Source: Puniceicoccaceae bacterium K14
GTDB lineage: Bacteria; Verrucomicrobiota; Verrucomicrobiia; Opitutales; Opitutaceae
Reading direction: 5' to 3'
Assembly: GCA_022538095.1 (NCBI GenBank)
Contig: JAKYXN010000009.1
Span: 1 to 64,000, forward strand
DNA length: 64,000 nt
How positions within the stretch are numbered: the first letter of the stretch is position 1; each line of letters opens with the position of its first letter. Shown here one piece after another: positions 53,695 to 61,425 of this stretch. The notes beneath the pieces are model-generated. The model was not told the DNA's origin. It did no database searches and saw nothing but the letters and a program-made list of their open reading frames with translations. A program made the translations under genes and the position numbers.

Positions 53695-54144
53695 ATGAAA
53701 GTAGCAACAGAAACAAAAGAAAACGTAGAGCTTTGGTCGAGGCCGATGGAATTTTCCTTGCCCAAAGGGCTCATCGGACTGTCCGATGTTAACAAGTTTG
53801 AAATGCTGGTGAATGAGGAGGAGCTCCCGTTTATGTGGATACGAGGAATTGATCGTCATGAGCTCGGATTTGTCGTGATTGAGCCTTCCCAAATTTTGAA
53901 CGATTATATAATTGAAATAAGCGATGAAGATATTGCAGCGCTGGGGATTCAAGATTCTCAGGATGCGTTGGTCTTGAATATCGTAACGATTCCTAATGGA
54001 GAGTCATTGGAATCTGCTACTGTAAATTTGATTGGCCCGTTAGTTATAAACAAGAAGACGTTGGTTGGGAGACAGATAATTACCTGTAACTACCAAAAGT
54101 ATACGTCAAAGCACCCATTGTTGCAAAACAGCGTCAGTAACTAA
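53695..54144 (+). CDS. fliW: Flagellar assembly factor FliW (CsrA antagonist)
   Basis: 149 residues. FSLPKGLIGLSDVNKFEML, FVVIEPSQILNDYIIEIS and LVGRQIITCNYQKYTSKHPL match FliW. In Bacillus FliW binds both flagellin and CsrA and relieves CsrA repression of flagellin translation. Located directly before csrA and flagellin 1, the canonical neighbourhood. Confidence 0.95.
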   Translation: MKVATETKENVELWSRPMEFSLPKGLIGLSDVNKFEMLVNEEELPFMWIRGIDRHELGFVVIEPSQILNDYIIEISDEDIAALGIQDSQDALVLNIVTIPNGESLESATVNLIGPLVINKKTLVGRQIITCNYQKYTSKHPLLQNSVSN

Positions 54145-54171
54145 CGATTTAAATACCAAGGAAGGAATGCC

Positions 54172-54453
54172 ATGTTAATACTTTCACGTAAAGTAAATGA
54201 AGCGGTCGTTATCGCTGATAATATTGAAATAAAAATTACACGTGTTGAGGGGGACGTTGTACGTCTCGGAATCGATGCCCCGCGTTCAATCCCGATTGTG
54301 CGTAAGGAACTTTTTGAAGAACTGGAGAAAACGAATCGAGAAGCGGTAGTGTCGCCCAATGCTGCCCACAAAACTGCGGTCAAGCCCAAGCTCGCAGGAC
54401 TGGCGAAGAATTTTTCTTCTAAGAAAAAGGATAAGGAAGTCACCGGATCTTGA
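54172..54453 (+). CDS. csrA: Translational regulator CsrA with extended tail
   Basis: 93 residues; the core [20 protein letters not shown] with [20 protein letters not shown] is CsrA. About 30 extra residues at the C-terminus are Lys/Ala/Ser-rich; CsrA is usually 60-75 residues. Its own leader contains ACCAAGGAAGGAATG, two AGGA-type CsrA sites over the ribosome-binding site, so autoregulation is plausible. Binds GGA motifs in mRNA, here probably the flagellin leaders. Confidence 0.95.
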   Translation: MLILSRKVNEAVVIADNIEIKITRVEGDVVRLGIDAPRSIPIVRKELFEELEKTNREAVVSPNAAHKTAVKPKLAGLAKNFSSKKKDKEVTGS

Positions 54454-54497
54454 GTCGGATTCGGTTGTGTTTAAACAGCCAAAAATAAGGAGATAGT

Positions 54498-55406
54498 ATG
54501 GTTATCAATACGAATAGCGCAGCCGTAGACGCAGCGTCTACTTTAAATAGGACGAATGAAGCGATGCATCAATCGCTCACGCGATTGAGCTCAGGTATGA
54601 AAATTGTGAGGCCGGCGGACGATGCTGCTGGGCTCTCTATTTCAGAAAAACTTGAAGCCCAAAGTACACGTATCAATGCTGCTAGAGTGAATACGCAGAA
54701 CGCGGCATCTCTTGTGCAGACAGCAGACGGCTTTTTATCTAGCATGAATGGGATTTTGGATCGTATGAGTGAGTTGTCTATTCTTGCCAAAGACGCGACA
54801 AACAATTCATCTGATTTAGAATTGTATCGAGTGGAGTTTGATTCGCTCAAGGACCAACTCCGTGACATCGTCGGAAATGGAGACAATGGTACAGACTCGT
54901 TGCCTAATTGGAATACTTCTAACACAGAGCCGAGTGGTAAATTCAACGGAATTATCCTGTTCGGTGCTCGTGAGGATATGACATTTGTTGTTGGGACTTC
55001 GGGTGACCAAACGATGTCTATTGCCGAAACCAATTTACGCGAAGTAGGAGGAGCTTTCTCAGACATACTCTGGGATAGCGATGTGGGAGGGGATTCTGCT
55101 AGTGGTGGACAGGACAATATTGAAATCGATAGCCCTGACGCTGTCGAAGCGTTAAAGAATGCTCTAAATGTAGTTGCTTCTGAGCGTGCAAAGGTCGGTG
55201 CAGTTCAATCTCGCCTGGAAACAGTCAACGCTCAGCTAACAATTGAATCTGAGAATTTGGAAGCAGCGAATTCGCGTATCCGCGATGTGGATGTTGCAGA
55301 CGAATCGACAAAATTGGCTCGCAGCAATATCCTGATTCAATCCGGAACGGCTATGTTGCAACAAGCAAATTCTCTTCCAGAAAACGTTTTGCGCCTTTTA
55401 AGGTAG
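54498..55406 (+). CDS. fliC: Flagellin 1 (divergent)
   Basis: 302 residues. N-terminal MVINTNSAAVDAASTL, LTRLSSGMKIVRPADDAAGL; C-terminal DVDVADESTKLARSNILIQS and the end LPENVLRLLR. Complete D0/D1 ends, short middle. AAGGAG 7 nt before the ATG is a strong ribosome-binding site. Less like flagellins 2 and 3 than they are to each other (VRPADDAAGL versus VNPxDDAGGL; a longer central part with the insert NGDNGTDSLPNWNTSNTEPS). Cotranscribed with csrA, so exposed to different control. Confidence 0.95.
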   Translation: MVINTNSAAVDAASTLNRTNEAMHQSLTRLSSGMKIVRPADDAAGLSISEKLEAQSTRINAARVNTQNAASLVQTADGFLSSMNGILDRMSELSILAKDATNNSSDLELYRVEFDSLKDQLRDIVGNGDNGTDSLPNWNTSNTEPSGKFNGIILFGAREDMTFVVGTSGDQTMSIAETNLREVGGAFSDILWDSDVGGDSASGGQDNIEIDSPDAVEALKNALNVVASERAKVGAVQSRLETVNAQLTIESENLEAANSRIRDVDVADESTKLARSNILIQSGTAMLQQANSLPENVLRLLR

Positions 55407-55414
55407 TTCGGACC

Positions 55415-55945
55415 ATGCCATTTGCCGTTGATCGCTATTTGTCCAGTTTGTTGGCTTATACGCCAGCCCGGATAAGCCAAGTTCGAGATGTCGGAGATTT
55501 TATATGTTTGATTCATGTTCCGGCATCAGGTTCGGAAAAGGTGTTTAGTTTGCACGCCAACGATGGCGTTGTAACCTATACTCAAGCCGCGTTCAAACAA
55601 TCGGTTTCTGATTACGTGATGACCGGAGAAACCGCTAAGCCGGAGGTTGATGTTCTTCGATCTCAAATACGGGCAGATCACCCAGCTATTGCATACCTCA
55701 AAGAAGGTGTCGTTAAAAGTTGTGACGATTGCAGCGATGGCTCTGCTGGATTAGATTACTATTTGCTGATTTACCAATTTAAGGGTGAGTTGCAAACAGT
55801 GGAGTGTTGGGAACCTTTTGGTCGAGAGTGTTCTTCGTGGCACCATGTGATCAGCGGCTTTCAAACATTAGGTCAACAATTTGAAAGAGTCTCTACGAGC
55901 GGCTCAGAACTATCGAAGTTCGAATGTAGTGACAGTTTATTGTAG
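55415..55945 (+). CDS. Unknown protein cotranscribed with flagellin 1
   Basis: 176 residues, soluble, with no signal peptide. Eight bases after the flagellin stop. Contains CDDCSDG in the middle and a Trp/Cys-bearing ECWEPFGRECSSWHH; no recognised family. Position directly behind flagellin and absence of fliS in the window make a flagellin-related function (chaperone or modification) possible, but nothing in the sequence shows it. Confidence 0.7.
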   Translation: MPFAVDRYLSSLLAYTPARISQVRDVGDFICLIHVPASGSEKVFSLHANDGVVTYTQAAFKQSVSDYVMTGETAKPEVDVLRSQIRADHPAIAYLKEGVVKSCDDCSDGSAGLDYYLLIYQFKGELQTVECWEPFGRECSSWHHVISGFQTLGQQFERVSTSGSELSKFECSDSLL

Positions 55946-55947
55946 CA

Positions 55948-56151
55948 ATGAACCAATCATCTCCAAGAAAGCTTAAGGTTGGTAGGCGATTTCTGGGTGT
56001 TCGCTTCATCAATTGTATGACCTATGGTCGGCTATATATTAACGATACTGGAAATGGGTATTCAGGTCGTTGCCCCAAGTGTGGCAAATTGTATGAAATA
56101 CGTATTGGGGCTGAGGGTACGTCCGAGCGTATGTTCGCCGCGTACTGCTGA
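55948..56151 (+). CDS. Small zinc-ribbon-like protein
   Basis: 67 residues. GRCPKCGKLYEIRIG then a final FAAYC. Cys-x2-Cys with one later Cys is compatible with a metal-binding knuckle. Similar short proteins with CPKCGK...RIG...GT are known to me from Planctomycetes and Verrucomicrobia, without a function. Two bases after the 55415 gene; ends convergent to the NTPase gene. Confidence 0.65.
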   Translation: MNQSSPRKLKVGRRFLGVRFINCMTYGRLYINDTGNGYSGRCPKCGKLYEIRIGAEGTSERMFAAYC

Positions 56152-56165
56152 ATGTAACGTTAAGC

Positions 56166-58136
56166 CTAAACGAATGGGAAATCAAGCTGGTGCTTGATGT
56201 GCAGTATGTCTTTTGTCAGCTGTGCGATTCGAGCTTCTTGGTTTTGGGCGTTTTGATGAAGATTGTCGCGATCTTTTAGGAATTCTTCTAGTGTGATATC
56301 GTGTCCGCCGTTATAAGCCGACATAAGGCGACGATACTTTATCCAGCTAGGTATGAGAGCTAGGCCGATGCAAAGAGAGGCCAGTCCAGAAATAAAAGCG
56401 ATGTAATTGTAGGTGTTTGGCAGGGCATTGGATAGGCCAAAGAGAGTGATCGATAGAAGTGAGCAAACTAGGATATTCCTGCCGTTGTGTTTGGCTGCTG
56501 AGGTTTCTTCGTTATTAGGAATGTAGTCGAGTTTGCCCTTTTTTTCCAATTCGCGTATTCTATTTTCCGTTTCATTTAGTTTTCTGTTGAGGCGGTTCGC
56601 CTCATCCTTTGCTTGGTTTAGATGTTCGCTTAGCAGTGCTTTTTCTTCGACTATTTCTTCTAATCGCTTGTCCCAGAGCAATCCTGCTTTCTTCGATATT
56701 TCATCCGCTTGAGCGTGCCGCAAGTTGGATTCAACAAGGCTTAACGTATTGCGGATCCTTTCGGAGATGCGGTAGTGCTCTCTCTTGCTGACGAAATATT
56801 TTTCGTTGCCTTGGACAAATGCGCGGACGTTATCAGCTGTTTTTTCAAATGTAGCGTTGATTGATGCTGTATTCATCCACTGGAGAGGGGATAACAGAAG
56901 CAATTTGACGCGATCCGACTTATTGGGAACGCTTCTGATCAGGCGTGCGAGAGCCAATGAACTATTGATTTCGGCGATTCCGCGCTCCCCGCGTTTAGTG
57001 AGTTCTTCGCACAGATTGAGCTTGGCATTGCGCGTAAGACGGAAGGATTTGCCTTTGGCTCCTTCGAATAAGTGTGGAGCTTTTTCGTAAGCTTTTTCTA
57101 AGGTTGATCTACTCGTAGCAGAGTGGTAAATTGCTTTGGCTTCTTCAAGGTGGATTTCGTCTAAAGTAAGTAGAGGAATTAGAGTGGGTAGGCTGAACTT
57201 ATCGATGCCTTCCTCGATTGCAAACAAAGGAACGTCTTCCTTCAAACTGTTCGTTATTCTTTGAGGATAGCCCAAGCTTTCGGAGAATAGTAAGTTAGCT
57301 TTATATGGGGCGACTCCATTTGAGGTTAAGTAGTTGACTGCCGTCTCCATCTCGAATGGGAGGACTCTGTAGTCGCAAACGAATTCTTCCCACTCGTTCC
57401 ATCGGCTATCTTCGCGGCAATGATTATCTAGATCTACAGATTCTGTGAGGAAAATGATATTACGGCGATAGGGTCCTTTGCTGGCGGCGGGGATAACGTA
57501 ATCACGAATCCAATCAGTAACCATTGTGGATAGCTTATCCCAATAGCGGAGGCTGATTATGATTGCATCTGTTCCCAGTGATTGAAGCGGCAAGCAATCA
57601 AGAAACGCTTCTGCTAAGCTGTCGTACTTATTTTCTCCTAGTCCGACAGAAACTTGGATGTCTTCGCGAATAAACTCTGTTCGTCCTACGGAAGCTGCTG
57701 CGGCTTGATTAATATACGGCTTTTTATTAGTGGCAGTTGTGGAGCGAGAGATCAGAATAGAGTCGTCTGACTGAATGGGGTTCACCTTGCCACGCTGCGC
57801 CTCTGAGAGAGCATTTTTTATTTGCTCTTCTTTTTCTGGATTCTGTGGATATTTCAGGTGCTTGGAGCAAGCAGATATGAATTCCTGTGGTGTATCAATT
57901 TCTTCCTGCTCGGTTGGTTGAAGCCAAAGGACTTTGTTGTTTAGCATTACATCGCTATCTCGGAATTGGTCGATGAAAACGCTTTTACCAACACTCGATT
58001 CGCCCCAAATATTGAATACTTTTGCAAATTTAGGATCCAAGCCTTGTAAAGGCATTTGCTTGGCTAACTCTTGAGTCTCAAGTTCCCTTGGGATGAGTAT
58101 TCCAGCAGATGAGTTGTCTTGATCAATATTCTCCAT
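56166..58136 (-). CDS. P-loop NTPase with C-terminal membrane anchor (STAND/AAA-like)
   Basis: 656 residues. Walker A GESSVGKS (residues 45-52) in FNIWGESSVGKSVFIDQF; a likely Walker B in GTDAIIISLRYWD; helical region of ~200 residues with no clear repeats; a coiled coil at about 490-545; two spans at about 554-573 and 576-596; and a final coiled coil (~625-650). The organisation is that of a STAND-type signalling ATPase tied to the membrane. Function unknown: defence, stress or surface sensing are equally open. Single gene. Confidence 0.6.
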   Translation of the reverse strand: MENIDQDNSSAGILIPRELETQELAKQMPLQGLDPKFAKVFNIWGESSVGKSVFIDQFRDSDVMLNNKVLWLQPTEQEEIDTPQEFISACSKHLKYPQNPEKEEQIKNALSEAQRGKVNPIQSDDSILISRSTTATNKKPYINQAAAASVGRTEFIREDIQVSVGLGENKYDSLAEAFLDCLPLQSLGTDAIIISLRYWDKLSTMVTDWIRDYVIPAASKGPYRRNIIFLTESVDLDNHCREDSRWNEWEEFVCDYRVLPFEMETAVNYLTSNGVAPYKANLLFSESLGYPQRITNSLKEDVPLFAIEEGIDKFSLPTLIPLLTLDEIHLEEAKAIYHSATSRSTLEKAYEKAPHLFEGAKGKSFRLTRNAKLNLCEELTKRGERGIAEINSSLALARLIRSVPNKSDRVKLLLLSPLQWMNTASINATFEKTADNVRAFVQGNEKYFVSKREHYRISERIRNTLSLVESNLRHAQADEISKKAGLLWDKRLEEIVEEKALLSEHLNQAKDEANRLNRKLNETENRIRELEKKGKLDYIPNNEETSAAKHNGRNILVCSLLSITLFGLSNALPNTYNYIAFISGLASLCIGLALIPSWIKYRRLMSAYNGGHDITLEEFLKDRDNLHQNAQNQEARIAQLTKDILHIKHQLDFPFV

Positions 58137-58241
58137 GAATGGGAATGTGTTTTAAATGAGTACTATGGCTCATTTTAGTATCGGCTTAAATACTTAAAGC
58201 TTAAAAGAAGGGTCAAAATGAAGGGACAGCGGGTATAGAGT

Positions 58242-58320
58242 GCCAAAATGCATGAGGCCTTGGGGGGGCAATTCAGCTTGCCGGATCGCGGTTGGAGTGG
58301 CCTCAGCAAGCTGAGGCTTT
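58242..58320. repeat. Intergenic hairpins downstream of ATP-grasp gene
   Basis: GCCTCAGC-AA-GCTGAGGC (about 58302-58319) is a perfect 8-bp hairpin. AGCTTGC about 40 bp before pairs alternatively with GCAAGCT in the same place. No minus-strand T-run follows, so a classic terminator is unlikely; the 199-bp gap 58137-58335 has no gene. Confidence 0.4.
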
Positions 58321-58335
58321 CTAGAGAAGGTATCG

Positions 58336-59283
58336 TTAATAAAATATCGCTTCGCGGTAGCGCATCATTGTGAGATTTTCCGTCCAATCGTTTTTAGGTT
58401 CGATCGTTTCGTTGGCCATGTATTCTCGGCATAGCCAATGAATAAAGTGTCCGCCGGCTTGATGAGCGAGTGGGAAGCCGCCTCCAATACGTGGATTGAT
58501 TTCTATAAACTGGCAGCTGTTCGAAGATGCCTCGTAAAATGCCTGGATATTTACGGGGCCGACGAAGCCCTTGGCTGATTTTATTATCTTCTGTGTTTGT
58601 TGGATAAGAATTTCAACTCGCTCAGTTTCAGCCTGCATGACTTCTCCTTGCTCGACGAAAATTCTGCGGTGCGGGATGGTGCAGATACATTCCTCTTCAC
58701 GATTTATGTAGGCATTGACTGTGTATTCTATTCCTAGCGCTTTTTCTTGGACGAGTAGCCCATCTGTCATAGCGGGAACCGACTCGGTATTTACTATCTC
58801 GTAAATTGATTGCGATCCTGATCCAGATATCGGTTTTGCGATCGCGGGAAAAATCGGATGCTCTTGCCAGGCTTTGAGTGAATAGGTATTCGGACTTGGT
58901 ATTTGGTTTTCTTGGAAAAAAATTGCGGTATTGAGCTTGTTAAGGCTCATAGAGAGCATAGCCGAGGAGGAAATGATCAGTTTGATATTGGCATCCTTGA
59001 ATAAGGATCGGTGTGTATCAAGAATGTGAAGTTCAGAATGACGAGTGGGCAGAATTAGGCCAATGCCATTCTTGATGGAGTATTCGATGATCGTTTGTAT
59101 CCAGTAATCAGTATCGAAGTTGGGTAGAGCTATGTATTTGTCCGTGAATGTGAGGGCGGGAGCCTTAGGTCTTGTGTCGCTAACATGAAGAGTTGCTCCT
59201 AGTTCTAGGGCAGCCTGTTTTGCGATCTTGACTAGTGCGACTTTGTTTCCAGCTGAAAGTAGAAGGATGTTCTTGGGCTGCAT
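58336..59283 (-). CDS. ATP-grasp protein (CarB/PylC-like)
   Basis: 315 residues. Rossmann-like N-terminal domain (NILLLSAGNKVALVKIAKQA), ATP-grasp central lysine region FPAIAKPISGSGSQSIYEI with a glycine-rich loop, LLVQEKALGIEYTVNAYINR, and the metal-binding end FIEINPRIGGGFPLAHQAGG. Resembles carbamoyl-phosphate-synthase-large-like ligases that couple a carboxylate to an amine. Often found in polysaccharide and peptide pathways; here near flagellins. Substrate unknown. Confidence 0.8.
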   Translation of the reverse strand: MQPKNILLLSAGNKVALVKIAKQAALELGATLHVSDTRPKAPALTFTDKYIALPNFDTDYWIQTIIEYSIKNGIGLILPTRHSELHILDTHRSLFKDANIKLIISSSAMLSMSLNKLNTAIFFQENQIPSPNTYSLKAWQEHPIFPAIAKPISGSGSQSIYEIVNTESVPAMTDGLLVQEKALGIEYTVNAYINREEECICTIPHRRIFVEQGEVMQAETERVEILIQQTQKIIKSAKGFVGPVNIQAFYEASSNSCQFIEINPRIGGGFPLAHQAGGHFIHWLCREYMANETIEPKNDWTENLTMMRYREAIFY

Positions 59284-59326
59284 GGATAGAGAATTTCCTT
59301 TTGTAATCGATTTTTGGTAAAAAATG

Positions 59327-59390
59327 ACTGTAGGTCTCGCTGCTAGCGAGACATTATTTAAGTCGTCCTGCGAACAGCAGGACCTACAGT
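59327..59390. repeat. Cloverleaf-like inverted-repeat element
   Basis: Outer arms ACTGTAGG (59327-59334) and CCTACAGT (59383-59390) enclose two perfect hairpins: GTCTCGCT/AGCGAGAC (59334-59352) and GTCCTGC/GCAGGAC (59365-59383). A three-way junction is possible on either strand. Part of the gap 59284-59732 (449 bp), which also holds TCTCGC-N4-GCGAGA (59526-59541) and the flagellin terminator but no gene. Probably an intergenic REP-like repeat. Confidence 0.55.
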
Positions 59391-59671
59391 AGTAGTATGG
59401 GGTGGATAATCATGTTTTAGGGGGACTCTAAATAGTGTCACCTTGCTGTCGACGGATGCCTACTAGGCAAGCAACGAGATGGGATCAAAGCCAGCAGAAT
59501 TAAATTTCGGATCGTGAAATCCTGCTCTCGCCTTAGCGAGATCCAGTAAGCGGAGTGTGCCAAGGCAGGCCGACATGCTTTGACTGCGTCTCAAGTGTCG
59601 ATCTAAAATCTCGATATGCGGATCAAAGCGACAAAACATGATGCTAATTCTTAAGACCTAGATTTTTAATG

Positions 59672-59704
59672 AAAAAAAGTGGTTCCCCCGAAGAGGAACC
59701 ACTT
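59672..59704 (-). terminator. Intrinsic terminator of flagellin 2
   Basis: On the minus strand AAGTGGTTCC-N8-GGAACCACTT followed by seven T residues, 29 bp after the flagellin stop. Confidence 0.92.
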
Positions 59705-59732
59705 GCTAAGTCGTATAGTAATCCTACTAAGA

Positions 59733-60548
59733 TTAACCGAGTAGTCTTAGAGCGATTTGGCTCGAAGAATTCGCTTGTGTAAGCATGGAAGAACCAGCTT
59801 GAACAAGGATATTCGCACGTGCCAACTGAGTCGACTCTGATGCTACGTCCACGTCGATGATACGTGAGTTTGCAGCTTCGAGGTTTTCTTTGTTCGTAGT
59901 CAACATCTCAGATGCGAAGCTCAATCGGCTTGATTGAGCACCGTTGGTCGCACGAAGTGTCGCAACGTTCTCAATGGCGTCTGTGATATCGCTGAGGTCC
60001 GTATCAGTTAGTTCAGTAGTACCAAGAGTAAGATCGGTTCCCACTTGATTCTCTAGATCTGCCTGATCGATTGTAACGGATTGAGTACCATCTTCAGATG
60101 TATTTACCGTCAGAGAAGCAGCACTAGCTGCATCTGTGAACAATGACACTCCGTTGAAGGCCTCGCCTGTTACGGCATCTAACTGCGACTGAAGTTCTTG
60201 GAACTCCGTGTTGTAGTTTTCAATGTCAGTTGTGTTCTTAGTAACATCTTCACTCAAGGTCTTGAGTTCAGACATACGGTCCAAGATACCAGCGGCTGTT
60301 TGGAAACCACCATCTTGAGTTTGTAGGAACGACTGAGCATTCGCGATGTTTGTATTAACTGCTTCTGTACGTTTGATGGCTGCAGACATCTTCATAGATA
60401 CCGCAAGTCCACCCGCGTCATCCGCTGGGTTTACGATCTTGGAACCACTTGACAAGCGGTTCAAGCTCTTTTGCAACATTGAGTTGCTCGTATTGAGGTT
60501 GTTAGTAGCGACTGTTGCCGCTGAGTTGGTGTTTATTGTAACTGCCAT
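59733..60548 (-). CDS. Flagellin 2
   Basis: 271 residues, short flagellin without the D2/D3 hypervariable bulk: N-terminal VTINTNSAATVATNNL, LNRLSSGSKIVNPADDAGGL; C-terminal DVDVASESTQLARANILVQA and SSQIALRLLG. Good Shine-Dalgarno AAGGATG 7 nt upstream in a CAAGGAUG context typical of a CsrA site. Separate from the main flagellar cluster on the opposite strand. Its promoter was not found. Confidence 0.95.
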   Translation of the reverse strand: MAVTINTNSAATVATNNLNTSNSMLQKSLNRLSSGSKIVNPADDAGGLAVSMKMSAAIKRTEAVNTNIANAQSFLQTQDGGFQTAAGILDRMSELKTLSEDVTKNTTDIENYNTEFQELQSQLDAVTGEAFNGVSLFTDAASAASLTVNTSEDGTQSVTIDQADLENQVGTDLTLGTTELTDTDLSDITDAIENVATLRATNGAQSSRLSFASEMLTTNKENLEAANSRIIDVDVASESTQLARANILVQAGSSMLTQANSSSQIALRLLG

Positions 60549-60571
60549 TTTATATCATCCTTGATTTAAGC

Positions 60572-60589
60572 TGCGACATCCGTGCCGCA
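60572..60589 (-). promoter_or_regulatory. CsrA-type hairpin in flagellin 2 leader
   Basis: In the mRNA: TGCGGCA-CGGA-TGTCGCA, a 7-bp stem with one G-U pair and GGA in the loop, 24 nt upstream of the ATG. ACGGAUGU resembles the CsrA consensus ACARGGAUGU. A second site (CAAGGATG) is the Shine-Dalgarno itself. Confidence 0.6.
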
Positions 60590-60592
60590 CGT

Positions 60593-60637
60593 GTCTGAGA
60601 AAGCGTCAGACTGCGCCTCTCCTCCAATGGTGGAGGA
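60593..60637 (-). other. Two further hairpins in the flagellin 2 leader
   Basis: GTCTGA/TCAGAC (60593-60611) and TCCTCCA/TGGAGGA (60620-60637) lie in tandem upstream of the CsrA hairpin. They may structure or stabilise the leader. Confidence 0.4.
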
Positions 60638-61051
60638 AAATTGTATCGAGGCATCTCCTGGTGGGAGGGCTTCGAAGAAAATTCATTTTTAATCATGAGC
60701 TTCCTTGGTTGGTTGATTACATGGTCTTACAAAAAGCAAAGACGGGCTTTGCTTGAGTCCTATGAGTTTGCAAGGGGCGAGCTCATGGGATGAGACAGAA
60801 CCTTGGTTTTTCACTTCGCGAATATTTGAGTCCATATGTATTGATCTTTTGGTTTCGCTCTTAGAAGCCTATTCCTGTGGGCATGGTTGAGCCTTTTGTG
60901 GAATGGTGGGCCGTCTTGAACTTTAGTTAACCGTGAGATCAAGCGATGCACCCAGACGCAGTGTCTACGTTTCGCGCTCGACGTATTTTCGAGCGGGATG
61001 CGTGGGCGAGCAACAGAGCTCCGCCTTATGCAGTAATTATTTGCGTATGTG

Positions 61052-61098
61052 ATCATCCTTGATTCGGCAATTTTTGATTAACACCTCGTCCTTGAGGT
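61052..61098 (-). other. Second copy of a flagellin-type leader segment
   Basis: On the minus strand: hairpin ACCTC-AAGGAC-GAGGT (61083-61098) with GGA in the loop, then AATCAAGGATGAT (61052-61064), a 13-base exact copy of the flagellin 2 ribosome-binding region (60554-60566). No flagellin follows. The gap 60549-61425 (877 bp) also holds CGCTCGA/TCGAGCG (about 60975-60994) and hairpins near 61250-61310; I see no gene there. Confidence 0.45.
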
Positions 61099-61379
61099 TT
61101 TTAGAGTATCTCGTAAACACGATCGCTCCGGAGAAGCATATCGAACACAGTTAGTCCTAGGTTTAGCGTTTTGAGCTAAATTACTCATCGTGTAGAACTG
61201 ACTCGATCTTTGGTGGTAGCGTTACGATTTCTGCGTAGTATCTGAGTTCGACTTCCAACTAATATTAGGAAGTAGGTTCAGTGCCTACTGATTCGACTGA
61301 TGGAGAAATTCGTCTCCAACCTGAAGAATTTGAAACGCTGTAACTATGGATTGGTTACGACTATAGACTTTGGGAAAGC

Positions 61380-61404
61380 GCCCCCCGCCGCTAAACGGGG
61401 AGGC
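61380..61404 (-). terminator. Probable terminator of flagellin 3
   Basis: GC-rich 8-bp stem with one bulged A (61380-61387 against 61396-61404), loop of eight bases, followed on the minus strand by GCTTTCCC: only a short T-run. Lies 22 bp after the flagellin stop. Confidence 0.5.
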
Positions 61405-61425
61405 TCATGTCATATAGTAATATAA

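Noticed and set aside
60574-60589. Sigma-54-like CGGCAC-N5-TCGCA upstream of flagellin 2 (minus strand)
   Set aside because: GG-GC spacing fits, but the same bases form the conserved hairpin with the ACGGA loop, and in flagellin 3 the GG is lost while the hairpin is kept; a leader element explains both.
60811-61056. 81-codon minus-strand frame between the flagellins
   Set aside because: Its start codon is part of the copied AAGGATG leader and the frame passes through inverted repeats; composition is unlike a protein gene.
61133-61165. TAAA-N16-TTCGATAT on the minus strand as a sigma-28 promoter for flagellin 2
   Set aside because: Only five of eight -10 positions match and the start would lie about 580 bp from the gene.
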